A stretch of DNA of 7,302 nucleotides from Candidatus Fermentibacteraceae bacterium. GTDB lineage: Bacteria > Fermentibacterota > Fermentibacteria > Fermentibacterales > JCC-6. Of this stretch, positions 6,743 through 7,302 are shown one piece after another (position 1 is the first letter of the stretch; each line of letters begins with the position of its first letter). The notes under the pieces are model-generated. The model was not told where the DNA came from. It saw nothing but the letters and a program-made list of their open reading frames with translations, and did no database searches. A program made the translations under genes and the position numbers. Location: assembly GCA_021162285.1 (NCBI GenBank), contig JAGGYZ010000088.1, positions 1 through 7,302 of the forward strand, in the 5' to 3' direction.

Positions 6743-6763
6743 CCAGGGCAACTGCGTCCCTGG
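6743..6763 (-). promoter_or_regulatory. Inverted repeat/hairpin near the 5' end of the wtpABC leader
   Basis: CCAGGG and CCCTGG form a perfect 6-base inverted repeat around 9 bases. If transcription starts about 7 bases past the proposed -10, this hairpin lies almost at the 5' end of the mRNA. It could be a stabilising 5' stem, part of an RNA control element, or a protein-binding site in DNA. No T-run follows, so it is not a terminator. Confidence 0.4.
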
Positions 6764-6768
6764 AAGAT

Positions 6769-6781
6769 CGATAATATATCG
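6769..6781. promoter_or_regulatory. AT-rich inverted repeat over the wtpA -10 element (candidate operator)
   Basis: CGATA, ATA, TATCG is a perfect five-base inverted repeat with a 3-base centre. It covers the proposed -10 of wtpABC, where a repressor would block polymerase. Its AT-rich core edged by CG is loosely like ModE sites, but the arms and spacing do not match that consensus as I recall it. Confidence 0.4.
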
Positions 6782-6800
6782 TTATTCCTGAAAAGCACAA
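6773..6800 (-). promoter_or_regulatory. Candidate promoter of wtpABC
   Basis: On the minus strand TTGTGC (6795-6800) and TATATT (6773-6778) are separated by 16 bases. The -10 matches the sigma-70 consensus at five of six positions, the -35 at only three. It lies 61-88 bases before the wtpA ATG. Confidence 0.45.
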
Positions 6801-6844
6801 CGCTTCATGGCAGATATCTCTTTTAAGACGATTTCTGACGGGCA

Positions 6845-6873
6845 TTGAGTTTCATGAAATTTGTTTGTATATT
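6845..6873 (+). promoter_or_regulatory. Candidate promoter of the cysteine desulfurase-like gene
   Basis: TTGAGT (6845-6850) and TATATT (6868-6873) are separated by exactly 17 bases, the best sigma-70-like pair in the window. The spacer begins with the palindrome TTTCATGAAA, whose first T is the last -35 base. A start near 6880 would give a leader of about 53 bases. Confidence 0.55.
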
Positions 6874-6932
6874 GCGCTCAATAATCAGCAGCAGATTACT
6901 TTCAAGCAGCATTCAGTTGTAAAAGGTGAAAA

Positions 6933-7302
6933 ATGAGAGATAGAATCCTGGGTCTTGATATGAAAACCCCTCTTCTTGACGGATCCACCGTCACCTACGT
7001 TAACCTTGATAATGGTGCAAGTTCCCCTCCCATGAGAGATGCAGTTGAAGCACTCGACAAATTCATGCCGTACTACTCCAGTGTTCACCGGGGAACCGGC
7101 TTCAAATCCAGGCTCAGCACAAAGACCTTCGACGAGGCAAGAGAAATAATTGCTGAATTTGTAAAAGCCGACCTCACGAACAACACTGTTATCTTTGGAA
7201 AAAATGCCTCCGAAGCAATAAACAAACTGGCACACTCTCTTCCTTCCGGTGACGACTGCACGGTTATTACCACCAGAATGGAACACCATTCCAACGATCT
7301 TC
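6933..7302 (+). CDS. Class V aminotransferase, cysteine desulfurase-like (3' truncated by window)
   Basis: The first 123 residues of a family of about 400 are present, with no stop before the window end. Marks of SufS/CsdA-type PLP enzymes are YVNLDNGASSPPM (22-34), SSVHRGTGF (49-57), the segment around VIFGKNASEAIN, and MEHHSND near the edge, where one His is expected to stack on the PLP ring. The PLP lysine and the active-site Cys loop lie beyond the window. Such enzymes remove sulfur from cysteine for Fe-S clusters, thiocofactors or molybdopterin; relatives include selenocysteine lyases and aminotransferases, so the exact role is open. The ATG is preceded by AAAGGTGA about 4 bases upstream and by a good promoter. 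It is transcribed away from wtpABC. Confidence 0.85.
   Translation, partial: MRDRILGLDMKTPLLDGSTVTYVNLDNGASSPPMRDAVEALDKFMPYYSSVHRGTGFKSRLSTKTFDEAREIIAEFVKADLTNNTVIFGKNASEAINKLAHSLPSGDDCTVITTRMEHHSNDL

Noticed and set aside
6713..6770. Molybdenum-cofactor riboswitch upstream of wtpA
   Set aside because: The leader is only about 55 bases with one simple stem; the Moco RNA is longer with several helices, and I could not match its conserved core.
6769..6784. Canonical ModE operator
   Set aside because: The CG-edged AT-rich dyad is suggestive, but arm sequence and spacing differ from the ModE consensus as I recall it; kept only as an unassigned operator candidate.
6812..6819. AGATATCT 8-base palindrome in the divergent region
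   Set aside because: Short and AT-rich, not placed on a promoter element; expected by chance in a region of this length and composition.
6885..7289. Open frame of 134 codons antisense to the cysteine desulfurase-like gene
   Set aside because: The plus-strand reading gives an unmistakable class V aminotransferase with a ribosome site and promoter; the antisense frame resembles nothing.

Overview
The window looks like a chromosomal segment of a bacterium with moderate GC content, probably from an uncultured candidate phylum. Two clues point that way. One secreted beta-propeller protein ends in a type IX-secretion/FlgD-like C-terminal sorting module, which is common in Bacteroidota relatives and in candidate phyla such as Fermentibacteria, Cloacimonadota and WOR-3. 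There is also a Wtp-type tungstate/molybdate ABC transporter, best known from archaea and anaerobes. The phylum guess is inference; no rRNA or marker gene is present. No phage, insertion sequence, CRISPR array, tRNA or rRNA was seen, and no gap between genes exceeds about 220 bases.

Layout. Bases 2-574 (+) hold the C-terminal part of a diacylglycerol/lipid kinase. It meets, tail to tail with a 23-base overlap, a three-gene minus-strand unit (3267 down to 552). In transcription order this unit encodes a secreted beta-propeller protein with a C-terminal sorting domain, an SGNH/DUF4886-like esterase and a phosphoglycolate-phosphatase-like HAD hydrolase. Both junctions in the unit are ATGA stop/start overlaps. 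A 146-base divergent intergenic region with two adjacent palindromes separates it from a stand-alone cyclic-nucleotide-binding-domain protein (3414-3893, +).

A short bidirectional terminator candidate lies between that gene and the convergent wtpABC operon on the minus strand (6712 down to 3943): binding protein, permease, ATPase. wtpB starts 5 bases after the wtpA stop, and wtpC overlaps wtpB by ATGA. A 220-base divergent region (6713-6932) carries a plausible promoter in each direction, an AT-rich inverted repeat over the wtpA -10 element, a hairpin near the predicted 5' end of the wtp mRNA, and a 10-base palindrome in the spacer of the opposite promoter. That opposite promoter serves a class V aminotransferase of the cysteine desulfurase type (6933 to the window end, partial).

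How they fit together. wtpABC should import tungstate and/or molybdate for pterin-dependent oxidoreductases. The divergent cysteine desulfurase could supply sulfur for Fe-S clusters or for the pterin dithiolene, but that link rests only on adjacency. The propeller/SGNH/HAD unit mixes exported and cytoplasmic proteins, and no pathway joining them is evident. I did not find a clearly new system. The points most worth checking are the regulatory architecture at 6713-6932, the palindromes and the disrupted upstream start at 3280-3342, and the stand-alone cNMP-binding protein.
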